Origin: an uncultured Clostridia bacterium
GTDB lineage: Bacteria; Bacillota; Clostridia; Monoglobales; Monoglobaceae
Assembly: GCA_947631965.1 (NCBI GenBank)
Contig: CANRNL010000003.1
Span: forward strand, 25,960-89,959
Direction of reading: 5' to 3'
Length of the DNA stretch: 64,000 nucleotides
Shown: in pieces, positions 52,945 through 63,100 of the stretch
Layout of the letters: each line of letters starts with the position of its first letter
Numbering within the stretch: the first letter of the stretch is position 1
The notes under the pieces: model-generated
Databases searched by the model: none
What the model was told of the DNA's origin: nothing
Seen by the model: only the letters and a program-made list of their open reading frames with translations
Translations under genes and position numbers: made by a program

Positions 52945-54384
52945 ATGAATGTTATTATGTCTGAAGCAAGAAAGAAACGTCAAGCAAATCCGTTTTATAT
53001 TGACGGAATCCCGATTGACCTTGTGCCGTGCGAGCCGACGCGCATAGTTCCGAGCGAGCTTACCAAGCAGCTCAACGCCATAGGATTGAACTGCAGCGAG
53101 ACCAGAGGCGCAAAGCTCGCCAAGAACATTGAAGAAGTCGCGGAGGCGGTCGGAGTCGGAACGCTTACCACGTTCGGCGTTTACCAAGATAAGCTCTGCG
53201 GGAGATTCGGCAAGGCTTCGGAGAATGTTCGCGACATTCGGCTTCCCGACAGCAGCGTCAGAGGCACCGCGCTTTTGAACGAATTGCTCGACATACGATA
53301 CGAACAGACCGCCAAAGGAAAATGGCAGGAGGGTAGCACGGGCACATATAGCACAATGCTCCGTGTTATTCAAAATAAAGATAATTATAAATATTTAAAA
53401 GAAAAAATGCCCGATTTTCCGTATTGCGAGTGTCCCGAAGATACGATTTCGGGCGAATATGCGACGGTCGACGCAATAAAAAATATGTTCAAGCAAGCCG
53501 CGGCTGCCTGCACTGCGGCGACTGTTGAAGGAATTGACCGAGTGACCCTGGAGGCGATTTTTTCAAACGCGCTTGAGGGATTAAACGAAAGCGATATAGA
53601 GAGTGATTACGACAGTGGGGATAGTAACAGAGTTATAATGCTGGTGAGCGGCTATGACCCCAAAACCAGAAAATGCGAGGGCGTCGGCGTAGTGACTTGC
53701 GATTGGCGTCTTAAAATAAAAAACTACAAGGAAAAAAAGAGCGAGCCAAAACATAAGACCGAATTGAAAATCTCCGCGCGTTCGGCTCTATATACCGACC
53801 CCGACGCGCTTTGCAGGCATTACAAAGCCGTGCGCGCAAGGACCAGGGCAGCGAGCGTGCTGGACAATTCGTTTGAAATAATAGATAAGGTCACGGTTTT
53901 TGACAGCCTTCCGCCCGCCAACACGGACACGTTTTCGCAGTCGCTGTTGTGCGTTTCCGATGAAAACTATGCCGAAGCCATGGTTTTCTATTCCTCGGAT
54001 GTGCAAAAAATAGGACATATAGACAATACGGGTTCAAACGCGGCGGCAAAATATGTAAAGAGTATGACCAGCGGCTTTATGACCTCAAGAACCGTCAATA
54101 TATCTACGGAGTTTAATTTTGAGCTGAACGCCGAGGTGGTTAAGGCGGGAATAAAGGTCGGGTTCAATGTGTCTCTGACCGACCAATGGACCAAGACGCA
54201 GACCGAAACGATAGAGTTTAACGTACCCGCAGGAAGCAGCGCGTTTTTGTATCAGGTAATCATACAGTGCGCCAGACTGCGCCTTGATACCGCAACGGGC
54301 AATTATTCCTACGTCGACCACGGTAAATTCCTGACAAATTCGTACAAAACCACCGATAAGCCGCTTTATGAAAAAGGAATATGA
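52945..54384 (+). CDS. Unrecognised protein with aerolysin-like C-terminal pattern
   Basis: 479 residues, no signal peptide and no long hydrophobic helix. The N-terminal ~110 residues are mixed; the middle (about 140-300) includes an acidic stretch and a lysine-rich loop. The C-terminal ~110 residues show alternating polar/apolar strands (TVNISTEFNFELNAEVVKA, GIKVGFNVSLTDQWTKTQTE) and then VPAGSSAFLYQV. That arrangement recalls the membrane-inserting hairpin and following strand of aerolysin/ETX-type proteins, but I cannot confirm it. AAAAGGAG lies 10 nt before the ATG. No immunity or secretion gene is adjacent. Monocistronic. Function unknown. Confidence 0.75.
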   Translation: MNVIMSEARKKRQANPFYIDGIPIDLVPCEPTRIVPSELTKQLNAIGLNCSETRGAKLAKNIEEVAEAVGVGTLTTFGVYQDKLCGRFGKASENVRDIRLPDSSVRGTALLNELLDIRYEQTAKGKWQEGSTGTYSTMLRVIQNKDNYKYLKEKMPDFPYCECPEDTISGEYATVDAIKNMFKQAAAACTAATVEGIDRVTLEAIFSNALEGLNESDIESDYDSGDSNRVIMLVSGYDPKTRKCEGVGVVTCDWRLKIKNYKEKKSEPKHKTELKISARSALYTDPDALCRHYKAVRARTRAASVLDNSFEIIDKVTVFDSLPPANTDTFSQSLLCVSDENYAEAMVFYSSDVQKIGHIDNTGSNAAAKYVKSMTSGFMTSRTVNISTEFNFELNAEVVKAGIKVGFNVSLTDQWTKTQTETIEFNVPAGSSAFLYQVIIQCARLRLDTATGNYSYVDHGKFLTNSYKTTDKPLYEKGI

Positions 54385-54461
54385 TTTTTGCAAATTTCAA
54401 AACGGCATTTTAGGGTAAATGTTCAAAAAACAAAAAAGTAAAAATTATTTTTTTGTATATA

Positions 54462-54490
54462 TTGACATATTGAATTTATAATGTTAAAAT
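54462..54490 (+). promoter_or_regulatory. Promoter of the dockerin pectinesterase gene
   Basis: TTGACA (54462-54467), 17 nt, TAAAAT (54485-54490). The leader to the ATG is about 135 nt, with no recognised operator. Confidence 0.7.
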
Positions 54491-54630
54491 TAATATGTAA
54501 TATAGCCGTAATATGGTTGTAATTTAATTGTAACTTGTCCGCAATTTGAATTTAGTACCAAGCGGCGGCTTAAAACATAATTTTGTAAAAAAATAATTAA
54601 AATAAATTTATCAAAAAAGGAGTTTTGAAA

Positions 54631-57600
54631 ATGCGAAGAAGAAAATGGCTCGCTTTATTGCTTACGGTGGCAATGATAGCGACAACGCTTGTAACAACCG
54701 GCATATCATCTGTTTTCGCGGCGGACAGCGGTACATATCTGTACGGCGACGTTGACGGAATCGGAGGCGTGACCGCTACAGACGTTGGTATTATAATCAG
54801 CAACATTTTGGGTAAGGATGCAAGTTTGGCTGAAGGAACGACCGGATTTGCCGCTGCCGATGTTGACGGAATCGGTGGCTTGACTGCTGCAGACGTTGGC
54901 CTTATAATCAGCAAAATTTTGGGAAAACTCGAAACTTTCCCGGCTGACCTTGACGGCGACGGATACGGTCCCGAAGGTTCGGTTCCGCATATCGCGACGC
55001 TTGAAGTAAGCGGCGAAGGCGGCACCGCGACAATCACCAACGAGACCACGGGTACGTCGGCGGTAGCTTCGATAGCTGAGGCTGCTGACGAGGCTGAGTA
55101 TGACGTTGAGGACGACGCTGAGGTTGAAACCGCGGCGGCAACCGTAACTCAGTGGACTATCGAGCAGTATATGGCTGAGAACGGCGCTGATTGGGTAAGC
55201 GGCGAACCAAATACTACGGGAGTAAATGAGTGCAAAACTTTGATGCCTGCAGAAGAGGATGGATCGGACAACGCTTGCGGCGACTGGGGTACAGTGGTAT
55301 TCCGCAACGGCGACAAGATTGTTGATGACGACAACATCACGGTAAGCCCCGGTTACGGCACAAGCAGCACAAACCACTGGCACTATAAGTTTAACGCAGC
55401 ACTTCAGATGCCTTGCCTGCAGGGAACCGAGAAACCTTTGACAGGAGGAGGTAAAAGTACGAGCTTTACTGTCGGTGATGAGCCTGTAAATACCGGTTCT
55501 TTCATGGTATACATTCCCAAGGTGAACGGTACGCTGTATGTGAGAAACCTCGTATTCGGCAACAAGAATTATGGTGTTGTTAAGGTTGGCGGATTGGTTT
55601 ATGGTTCAGACGGCATGATTTCAAATCCCGGTACAATCGACAGCGTTCTGGATAAAATCCACACCGAGGCTGATCATCCGGTATCGCAGTCGACCAAGAT
55701 AGATGTAGAAGAAGGCGCGATATACTACTGCATGGCTGACGGCGGCTCGAAGATAGGTATTCAGGGCTTCACGTTCGTTCCCCGTGGTGCGACGGCTCCT
55801 GCCGACGACCCGAACGCGATTACGAAGGGCGATGCGGCTCCTGAGCCGACCCCCTTTGTTAAAGACCCGACCTTCTGGAAGGCTTCGGAGAACGTAACGA
55901 CCGATACTAAGGAAATGACGAACGATGCGCTCACGTTTATGACCGATATGACATATACCGCAGGCAGCAAGACCATAGACGGCGAGTCGTTTGGCGGATA
56001 TATATCACATGCTTCGGACAACGGCGGTTGGTCAGGCGGTGCGGCAACAGGTACCGCGCTTAAATTCACGGCTCCGTCAGACGGAAAAATAACCGTATAT
56101 ATGACGGGCGTCGGAGTAGGAAGACCCTTCTTTATAGTTAAAGGAGGTACCGAAACCGATCCGAAGAATGACCCGTCAGCGGCGCTTGAATCTTTCACAC
56201 CTACGGACGATACGAACAGAGATTTCAGCCTTTCGTGCGAAGTAGAGAGCGGCGAGGTATATTACGCATATGTTAGCGGTTCAAAGGGAAGATTCTGCGG
56301 ACTTAAGTTTGAAGCCGGTGGAACGGTAGAACCCGGTGAGACGACAGAGCCTACTCCCAGCACAGAGCCGACACCGACTCCCGGCACAGATCCTACCCCG
56401 ACTCCCGAGGAGACCCTTCCGCCTCTCGCGGACAATCAGGTTTACGGCGTAAAGGGCGACAAGATAGTTATTAACTCTGAGCCCGAGCCGGGATATAAGG
56501 TAGACACGATAACCGTTTCGGACGGAACCCCGGTTAAGTTCGACACGGCTGACAAGACGGTTGCATCGTTTGAGATGCCGTCCGCAGACGTTACCGTTAC
56601 GGTTACGTTCAAGACGTTCGGCGGCGACAGCTACGACGCTGTAGTTACCGCCGAGGGCGGCGAAGCGACGCTTAGCGGCGACGGCGTTACCCCGCCGGCG
56701 GACGCGGCGAGCGTTGAAACCGCGACATGGAGCGATTTCGACTTCGTAAGCGTTACGACCGACGACTCCGGAAATACGGTATACGTTATAAACGCTAATA
56801 TGACCGAAGGTCAGAAGGAGGTTACCCTCGACGCGAAGGCTACCTACGGCGACCCCGACACGCTGATTCTTTATAACAGTCAGATGAACGCTAAAATGAA
56901 GGTAGCAAATGATGGCAGCGGCGTGCTTCTCAGAGCGGCCGGCGTAATGTCGGACGTGACGGATGAGCTGCATATGGTAATCGGCGTAAAGGTTCCGTAT
57001 GACTCCAAGCTCAGCGTTACCGCGGGCGGTAACGGCGGCAATGATGTAAGCGGATTCTTCTATGCGCAGACCGGTCTCGGCTCTGCGGCAGAGGACACCA
57101 AACAGACAGTCGTTACCGTAAACGGACGCGGAAATGACGCGTATACTTCGACAGAAGAAGAGCAGTACGCGGCTAAGAAAGACGACATAGTATATATCTG
57201 GTCTGACCTTGATAATTCCAAGTTCAGAAGCGTTACGTTTATACCCGACAGCGGCACAGATCCCACGCCTCCCTCGCCGACCGCTTCGGCAGACCCCGAG
57301 CCGACCGCTACGACCGAGCCCGAACCCGCAGGAAAGACCTACACGGTTACGGAAGGCTCGACCGTTACGGTTACCGGCACTCCCGACGAGGCGCACGCGG
57401 GTCAGAGCGCAGTTGTAACGGTTACTACCGAGGACGGCGCACCCGTTGAGGTTTCGGCGGACAACACATTCGTAATGCCCTCTCAGAACGTAAACGTAAG
57501 CGTTACGTTTGGAGCTGCTGAAGCCGGTACCGCAACTTTGAAGGTAGGTATGCACGGAACGGCGAAGCTTTCCGCAACAGCCGCAACAGCCGCAGTTGCA

Positions 57601-60045
57601 GAAGCCTCGGTTGATACGGCAAGTGTGGGCGGCGTATCGACATTTGCAGAAGTAGTACCTCCGGACGAGGTTTGGACTGCGAGCGACGAAGGTATGGAGG
57701 CATCATTTGGCACAGCAGACGGAGTAGCTTTTGGCCCGATAAACGGACTTTCGGGTTACGGCGGTTTCGTGGACGGCAAAGGCAACAGTTTGTCTATGGA
57801 ACACAACGGAACGACATATAACTTCACGAAATCGTGGCAGGCGGGCGGCGGAAGCACGACAAAGAGAACGCTGTACTTTACGCCCAAGCAGGCTTGTATA
57901 GTTACGGTGGCTTATACCTCTCAGGCAGGCAGACCCGTACATATTCAGCAGAACGGCGTTACCCTTGCTTCGGGCGAGGAAGGTAAGGTAGGCAGCTCCC
58001 CCGCTACAATCGAGGCTGACATTGAAGACCCGAACGCGGGCGACGTATATATTATAAACGGAAGCTCCAACAAGCAGATTTACGCTATATTCGTAGACTA
58101 CTACGACCCCACCGTAATAGTAAATCAGCCTGTTACGGGTACTATCGAGTACAGCGGCACGAATGATACTTCAAATCTTAAGATAAGATTTACTTCAAGG
58201 AACGAGAAGGACGAAACTCAGTACTACGATGTTCCGTTCAGCACGAGCTATTCGACCGAGCTTCGCCAGCAGAGAGACTATGATATAAGCGTTGTAGACG
58301 CTAACGGAAACAAGAGCGATAAGGTTGCGGTTACTCTCGGCACCAGCACGCTTTCGGTTAAGAAGCAGCCCGTTACCGCAAATCTTAAGGTTGTTGATAT
58401 TGCAGAGACTTCCGTTTCGGGCGATATAGTTGTTCATGATGTAAATAACGACGGTTCGAGCCTCGATTTGAGCGGAGTTACTCTCACGTTTACATCGCAG
58501 ACAACACCTGAGTACACCTACACCGCAACTATCGACGCGGCTAATAAGAAGCTGAACGTAACTTTGATGCCCGGCGAGACCTATGATATTACGGCTGAGG
58601 GTGCGGAAGGTTACTCGTTGTCTGAATTGTCCAAGACCTATGTAATGGCGCCGGGCGACGAAGCTCCGTTTAAGAACATACTCTTTACCGAGGACGTAGG
58701 CACGGTTGAGTTCAAGAGCGAAATTCACGTCGGCGAGAGCAAGGAATACAAGACCATGACCGACGCTATGACCGCAATTAAGGCTATGACCGGCAGACCC
58801 GAAGGCGAATCCGGCAGAGTTACGGTTTTGGTTGACCCCGGCATTTACACCGAGCAGCTCCAGGTTGACGCGGGCTACGTTACCATTAAGGCTGCCGACG
58901 AAACTCAAAGACCTGAGCTTCAATGGTACTACGGTATCGGCTACCTGTATTACAGCGCGGGCGATAATCAGTATTACAGCGAGGATTACGCGGTTCAGAA
59001 GACCCGCAAGAGCGTCGTTACCAGATGGGGCGCGGCTTGCCGAGTAAGCGGAACCAACGTAAACATCGAAAATATAATTTTCAGAAACACGTTTAACTGC
59101 TTCGTATCCGAAGCTGAGCTTGAAGACGGCGTTGACGCGGCTAACAATAACGAGTACAGCGACGTTAACGGCAAGCCCGAGAGAACTACCGAGAACTATG
59201 ACGCTATGGGCTCAAGCGCAGTAGAGCGTGCGGCGGCAATTGCTCTCGACGGTACCAACACCGAGCTTTACAAGTGTGACTTCATCTCGTCGCAGGATAC
59301 TTTCTATACGAACAAGAACGCGTATGTTAAGGAGTGCTACATCGAAGGCGGCACAGACTTCATCTTCGGCGGCAACAGCATACTGTTTGAGGATTGTACC
59401 CTTGCATGGCACGGTTACAGCGACTCACCCGGTGGCGGTCATCTGACTGCTTGCCAGACCTCTGCTGTTCCGGTTGCGGGTACGGCGGATATTAACGCCA
59501 ACGGTTATATGTTCAAGAATACCACGCTTACGAACTCCAAGTACTATCCCACCAACAAGTTTGCTCAGGGCACTTGGGGTCGTAACTGGGGTGGCGATAA
59601 GTGCCAGGTAGTATTTGACGGCGTAACCCTCGCAGACGGTTTTGCAGGTGTGAGCGATTGGAAATCTATGGGCGGTCCCCTTGAAAGCGCAATACTCTTT
59701 GTAACTGACGTTAAGAAGGCTGACGGCACGCCCGTAAACTCGGACGGCACAACTTTCAATCCGAACGGCACAATGGCGAGCAAGAATTACACAATGCTGA
59801 GCGACGAGGATTACCTTGGCGACTGGGAGCCCTACAATTATACAACAAATTTCGCACCTGAGGAATTTGCACCCGGTACCGACGTTACGCTCACCGTTAC
59901 TCCCGATGAAGGATATTCGGTTGATACTATCACCGTAGAAGGCGCGGAAGTTGAGATGAACTCCAACGAAGACAAGACGGTTTCTACGTTCCTTATGCCT
60001 GCGGCGAATATAAATATTATTGTAAAATTTAAAGAAGCATTATAA
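54631..60045 (+). CDS. Giant secreted pectinesterase (CE8) with N-terminal dockerin
   Basis: 1804 residues. Signal peptide 1-31. Two dockerin-type repeats (residues 40-63 and 77-100), each D-V-D-G-I-G-G...T/A-D-V-G-x-I-I-S. Several beta-rich carbohydrate-binding-like modules follow (about 165-395, 415-565, 730-890, 1010-1150), separated by Pro/Thr linkers and GYxVDTITV-type repeats. The CE8 catalytic domain (about 1364-1735) methyl-esterase motifs are ISSQDTFY, the Asp in EGGTDFIFGG, and the Arg in GRNWGG. A final GYSVDTITVEG repeat closes the protein. It removes methyl esters from pectin, preparing substrate for the pectate lyase. ATG 54631 is 8 nt after AAAAGGAG. Confidence 0.92.
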   Translation: MRRRKWLALLLTVAMIATTLVTTGISSVFAADSGTYLYGDVDGIGGVTATDVGIIISNILGKDASLAEGTTGFAAADVDGIGGLTAADVGLIISKILGKLETFPADLDGDGYGPEGSVPHIATLEVSGEGGTATITNETTGTSAVASIAEAADEAEYDVEDDAEVETAAATVTQWTIEQYMAENGADWVSGEPNTTGVNECKTLMPAEEDGSDNACGDWGTVVFRNGDKIVDDDNITVSPGYGTSSTNHWHYKFNAALQMPCLQGTEKPLTGGGKSTSFTVGDEPVNTGSFMVYIPKVNGTLYVRNLVFGNKNYGVVKVGGLVYGSDGMISNPGTIDSVLDKIHTEADHPVSQSTKIDVEEGAIYYCMADGGSKIGIQGFTFVPRGATAPADDPNAITKGDAAPEPTPFVKDPTFWKASENVTTDTKEMTNDALTFMTDMTYTAGSKTIDGESFGGYISHASDNGGWSGGAATGTALKFTAPSDGKITVYMTGVGVGRPFFIVKGGTETDPKNDPSAALESFTPTDDTNRDFSLSCEVESGEVYYAYVSGSKGRFCGLKFEAGGTVEPGETTEPTPSTEPTPTPGTDPTPTPEETLPPLADNQVYGVKGDKIVINSEPEPGYKVDTITVSDGTPVKFDTADKTVASFEMPSADVTVTVTFKTFGGDSYDAVVTAEGGEATLSGDGVTPPADAASVETATWSDFDFVSVTTDDSGNTVYVINANMTEGQKEVTLDAKATYGDPDTLILYNSQMNAKMKVANDGSGVLLRAAGVMSDVTDELHMVIGVKVPYDSKLSVTAGGNGGNDVSGFFYAQTGLGSAAEDTKQTVVTVNGRGNDAYTSTEEEQYAAKKDDIVYIWSDLDNSKFRSVTFIPDSGTDPTPPSPTASADPEPTATTEPEPAGKTYTVTEGSTVTVTGTPDEAHAGQSAVVTVTTEDGAPVEVSADNTFVMPSQNVNVSVTFGAAEAGTATLKVGMHGTAKLSATAATAAVAEASVDTASVGGVSTFAEVVPPDEVWTASDEGMEASFGTADGVAFGPINGLSGYGGFVDGKGNSLSMEHNGTTYNFTKSWQAGGGSTTKRTLYFTPKQACIVTVAYTSQAGRPVHIQQNGVTLASGEEGKVGSSPATIEADIEDPNAGDVYIINGSSNKQIYAIFVDYYDPTVIVNQPVTGTIEYSGTNDTSNLKIRFTSRNEKDETQYYDVPFSTSYSTELRQQRDYDISVVDANGNKSDKVAVTLGTSTLSVKKQPVTANLKVVDIAETSVSGDIVVHDVNNDGSSLDLSGVTLTFTSQTTPEYTYTATIDAANKKLNVTLMPGETYDITAEGAEGYSLSELSKTYVMAPGDEAPFKNILFTEDVGTVEFKSEIHVGESKEYKTMTDAMTAIKAMTGRPEGESGRVTVLVDPGIYTEQLQVDAGYVTIKAADETQRPELQWYYGIGYLYYSAGDNQYYSEDYAVQKTRKSVVTRWGAACRVSGTNVNIENIIFRNTFNCFVSEAELEDGVDAANNNEYSDVNGKPERTTENYDAMGSSAVERAAAIALDGTNTELYKCDFISSQDTFYTNKNAYVKECYIEGGTDFIFGGNSILFEDCTLAWHGYSDSPGGGHLTACQTSAVPVAGTADINANGYMFKNTTLTNSKYYPTNKFAQGTWGRNWGGDKCQVVFDGVTLADGFAGVSDWKSMGGPLESAILFVTDVKKADGTPVNSDGTTFNPNGTMASKNYTMLSDEDYLGDWEPYNYTTNFAPEEFAPGTDVTLTVTPDEGYSVDTITVEGAEVEMNSNEDKTVSTFLMPAANINIIVKFKEAL

Positions 60046-60084
60046 AATTTAAATTTGTCGGCGGACATATTTCGCAAAATTTTT

Positions 60085-60117
60085 GAGGCAAGCCCAATAG
60101 GGCTTGCCTCTGTTTTT
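60085..60117 (+). terminator. Intrinsic terminator after the dockerin pectinesterase
   Basis: An 11-bp perfect stem (60085-60095 with 60100-60110), 4-nt loop, TGTTTTT tail. A TATAAT at 60136-60141 with a poor -35 could restart transcription for the next gene. Confidence 0.92.
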
Positions 60118-60164
60118 AAAGTCTTATTATTCTCATATAATTAAAATCTCAGGAGGAATTTAAA

Positions 60165-63100
60165 ATGAAAAAAGTAAAATGTTTATTATCCGTTCTGATT
60201 ATAGTTACTATGGTATTTTCACTCATTCCCGTTTATGCGGCTTCGCCGGAGGGCAACACCGAACACACAATAACCGACAATATATCCGCCCCGCCGGATA
60301 CAAAAATCAATATGTTTGACTATTGGACGGTTGGAGGACAAAATGATTCCGATAATGATGTGCAAATTGACGATATGCACGAGGTAGTAGGCGGCGGGAT
60401 AAATCAAAACCACCTGCTTTTGTTCGGAAACTGTGATGGCGCATATTCGGGTATAGACGAGAATGATTGGTGCAAAAGCACTGTCGGGGAGTGGAACTGC
60501 TATACAGGAGACGCTCCCGAAAAGCCGGTATTATTAGACGGACCCGGCAATCCGTATCGCGGAATAGTCTCCGAAGAATTGGGAGAGGACGGTTATCCCA
60601 AATTGGACTTGAGAGAGGGTCATATTGTGGGGTCTCATGATATATCTATCCCGGAAGTATATTTTGACGAGACCGCGAGAATAAAGACAGACGAATCACT
60701 TGCGTATTTATTTGACCCGAATGAGACAAATCAGTCGGGCAAGGCTTCATATGAGAATGCAAGCGGCTTATTGAGAAAAAATGACAACGGATATTACTAT
60801 TTTAATTCGGATAATGATAACAACGGCAATAGCTGTTTTGCCGAATTAAATACCGAAAACGGCGAAAATAAGTTTGTGCTTTATGAAACGCCTTGGTTAT
60901 ACAACTATAAACCGCAGTTTTTCCCGTTTGGCAATCATACGGATTTGGTTAATGGGCAAGACTGCGACGTGACGGGAGAGAAAGTCAATCACTATTTTGG
61001 AATGACGATGGAATACGAGTTCACACAGCCGAAAGACGGAATTGTCAAAACAGATACTTTGGGCGATAAAGATATGACGTTTGAAATATCGGGCGACGAC
61101 GATATATGGGTATTCATAGACAACAAATTGGCGATTGATATGGGCGGAATACACCAAAGTTGCAAGGCTGAGATAAATTTTAAAGACGGAATTATAAATT
61201 ATTACAACGTCAACGGATTTAAGTTCAGAACGGTATATCTCAGTTATGCTATGGGCGAAAGAAACGGTGCGCTTGACAGCGGAAAGTGGAAAACATTAAA
61301 GGAAAAAGTCACATACAACGGAAACGAATTTTCGGTAGGAACCTTTGCGGATAACACGATACACACAATGAAAGTGTTTTATTTGGAAAGAGGCAACAAC
61401 GATTCGGGCTTTGGCATAAAGTTTAATACTACTAAGTCTGAGTTTGAGGAGGATAGCGATATTCCGCAAAATAAAATTTGGAGAGCAGACAGTGCGGCGG
61501 TAAGCGCCGCACTGAACCCCGCTCTTGAGAACGGTCAGACGACGGCAGAGGTTGAGGCTGACGGCGCAATCGTAGGTCCTAATCTGGTTTATGATGGGGG
61601 AAAAAAGCCTACCTATGTGCATACCGACGGAACAAGCTATACGTTTAACATGGGTCTGCGCGGCGGCTCAGGCAGTACGACAAACAGATTTATATCAATA
61701 GTTCCCGAACAGGGCGCTGATTTGACCGTTACCGTAGTATTTGACGGACACGGCGGAGAAGGCAGAGAGCAGAATATTGTGTACGGCGATAAGAAAGAGA
61801 CGGCAAAATCGGTTGCAGAGGGTGCAAGTACGGTTGTAATGGATTTAACCAAGGATGACCTCGCGGCAAATCCGCAAGAGGCGATAATTACTTACGGCGG
61901 CGGAAGTAACAAGAACGTTTATGCAATATTCCTTGAATATTTTGTATCGGAGCCCGAAAAGACCGTTAAAGGAAATATTACAAACAGTACCGGTTATGAT
62001 TTTACCGGCAAGAATATAGTATTTACGAATGTATCTGACCCGAGCGAAAAGTACACTACTCCTTACGGCTATACATATTCGCTTTCGTTGCCCAAGGGCA
62101 AGACCTTTAGCGCAACGATAGAGGGTGTTGATGATGTTTGCACAACGCTTGCAACCAAGGAAATTACGGTCAGCAAGAACAGATACGACCAGACGGTTGA
62201 TATCAAGTTTGTTAAGATAGAGGAACTGCAGGTTGAGGGTAATGTTTCGATGATTTCATCGCACGACGTTTTGACCCCTGTATACGACTATGATTCGAAC
62301 GTTTCTACAACTCTGGTGTTCACAAACTCTGAGGGCGAAGGTTCACCTGTTGAGGCGACAGTCGGTCCCGACGGCTCGTACACAGTCAAACTTATGTCTG
62401 CGGAAACTTATGACGTAAGCATTAAAGACGCGAACGGCTATACGCTTTCGCCTTTGTCTAAGACCTACACGCTCGAAGGCGGCGACGAAGCTCCGTTCAA
62501 GAACATTCTTCTTATGAAGGACGTTGAAGAATCAATAGCATATAAGGACACCCTTACCGTAGGCGAAGGCAAGGATTATCCCTCAATAAGCGAGGCTCTT
62601 GCGGCTGTAAGACTTATGAAGGACAGAACCGATGGTCAGGTTGTTACCATTGTTATCGACCCCGGCGAATATCAGGAGCAGCTTTATGTTAATGTTCCCG
62701 ATATTGCGCTGAAGGCTGCCGACCCCAATAATAAGCCGAAGATTACTTTCTACTACGGTATCGGATATATCTATTATTCGGTAGCTTCGGTAGACGGCAA
62801 CGGCGAATATGCGGGCTGGTACAGCGCGGATTATGCGGTTCAAAAGACCGGCAGATACGGTGTAAAGAACTGGGGCGCTACGATAAGAACGACAGCTAAA
62901 GGCTTCTATATGGAGAACATAGACGTTCAGAACAGCTATAACCTCTATATCACCGATCAGGAAATCGCGGACGGAATTATTCCGGGCGGCGGCGACGCAA
63001 AGACGGTTCAGAGAACAGACAAGAACACAGCTGTTAATAACTCTACATATAACGAGCGTGCGGCGGCAATCTTTGCGGGCGGCAGCGAAATAGAGATTTA

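Noticed and set aside
56281..57555. 424-codon minus-strand frame under the dockerin pectinesterase
   Set aside because: Lies wholly inside a continuous secreted-enzyme gene and has no recognisable features.
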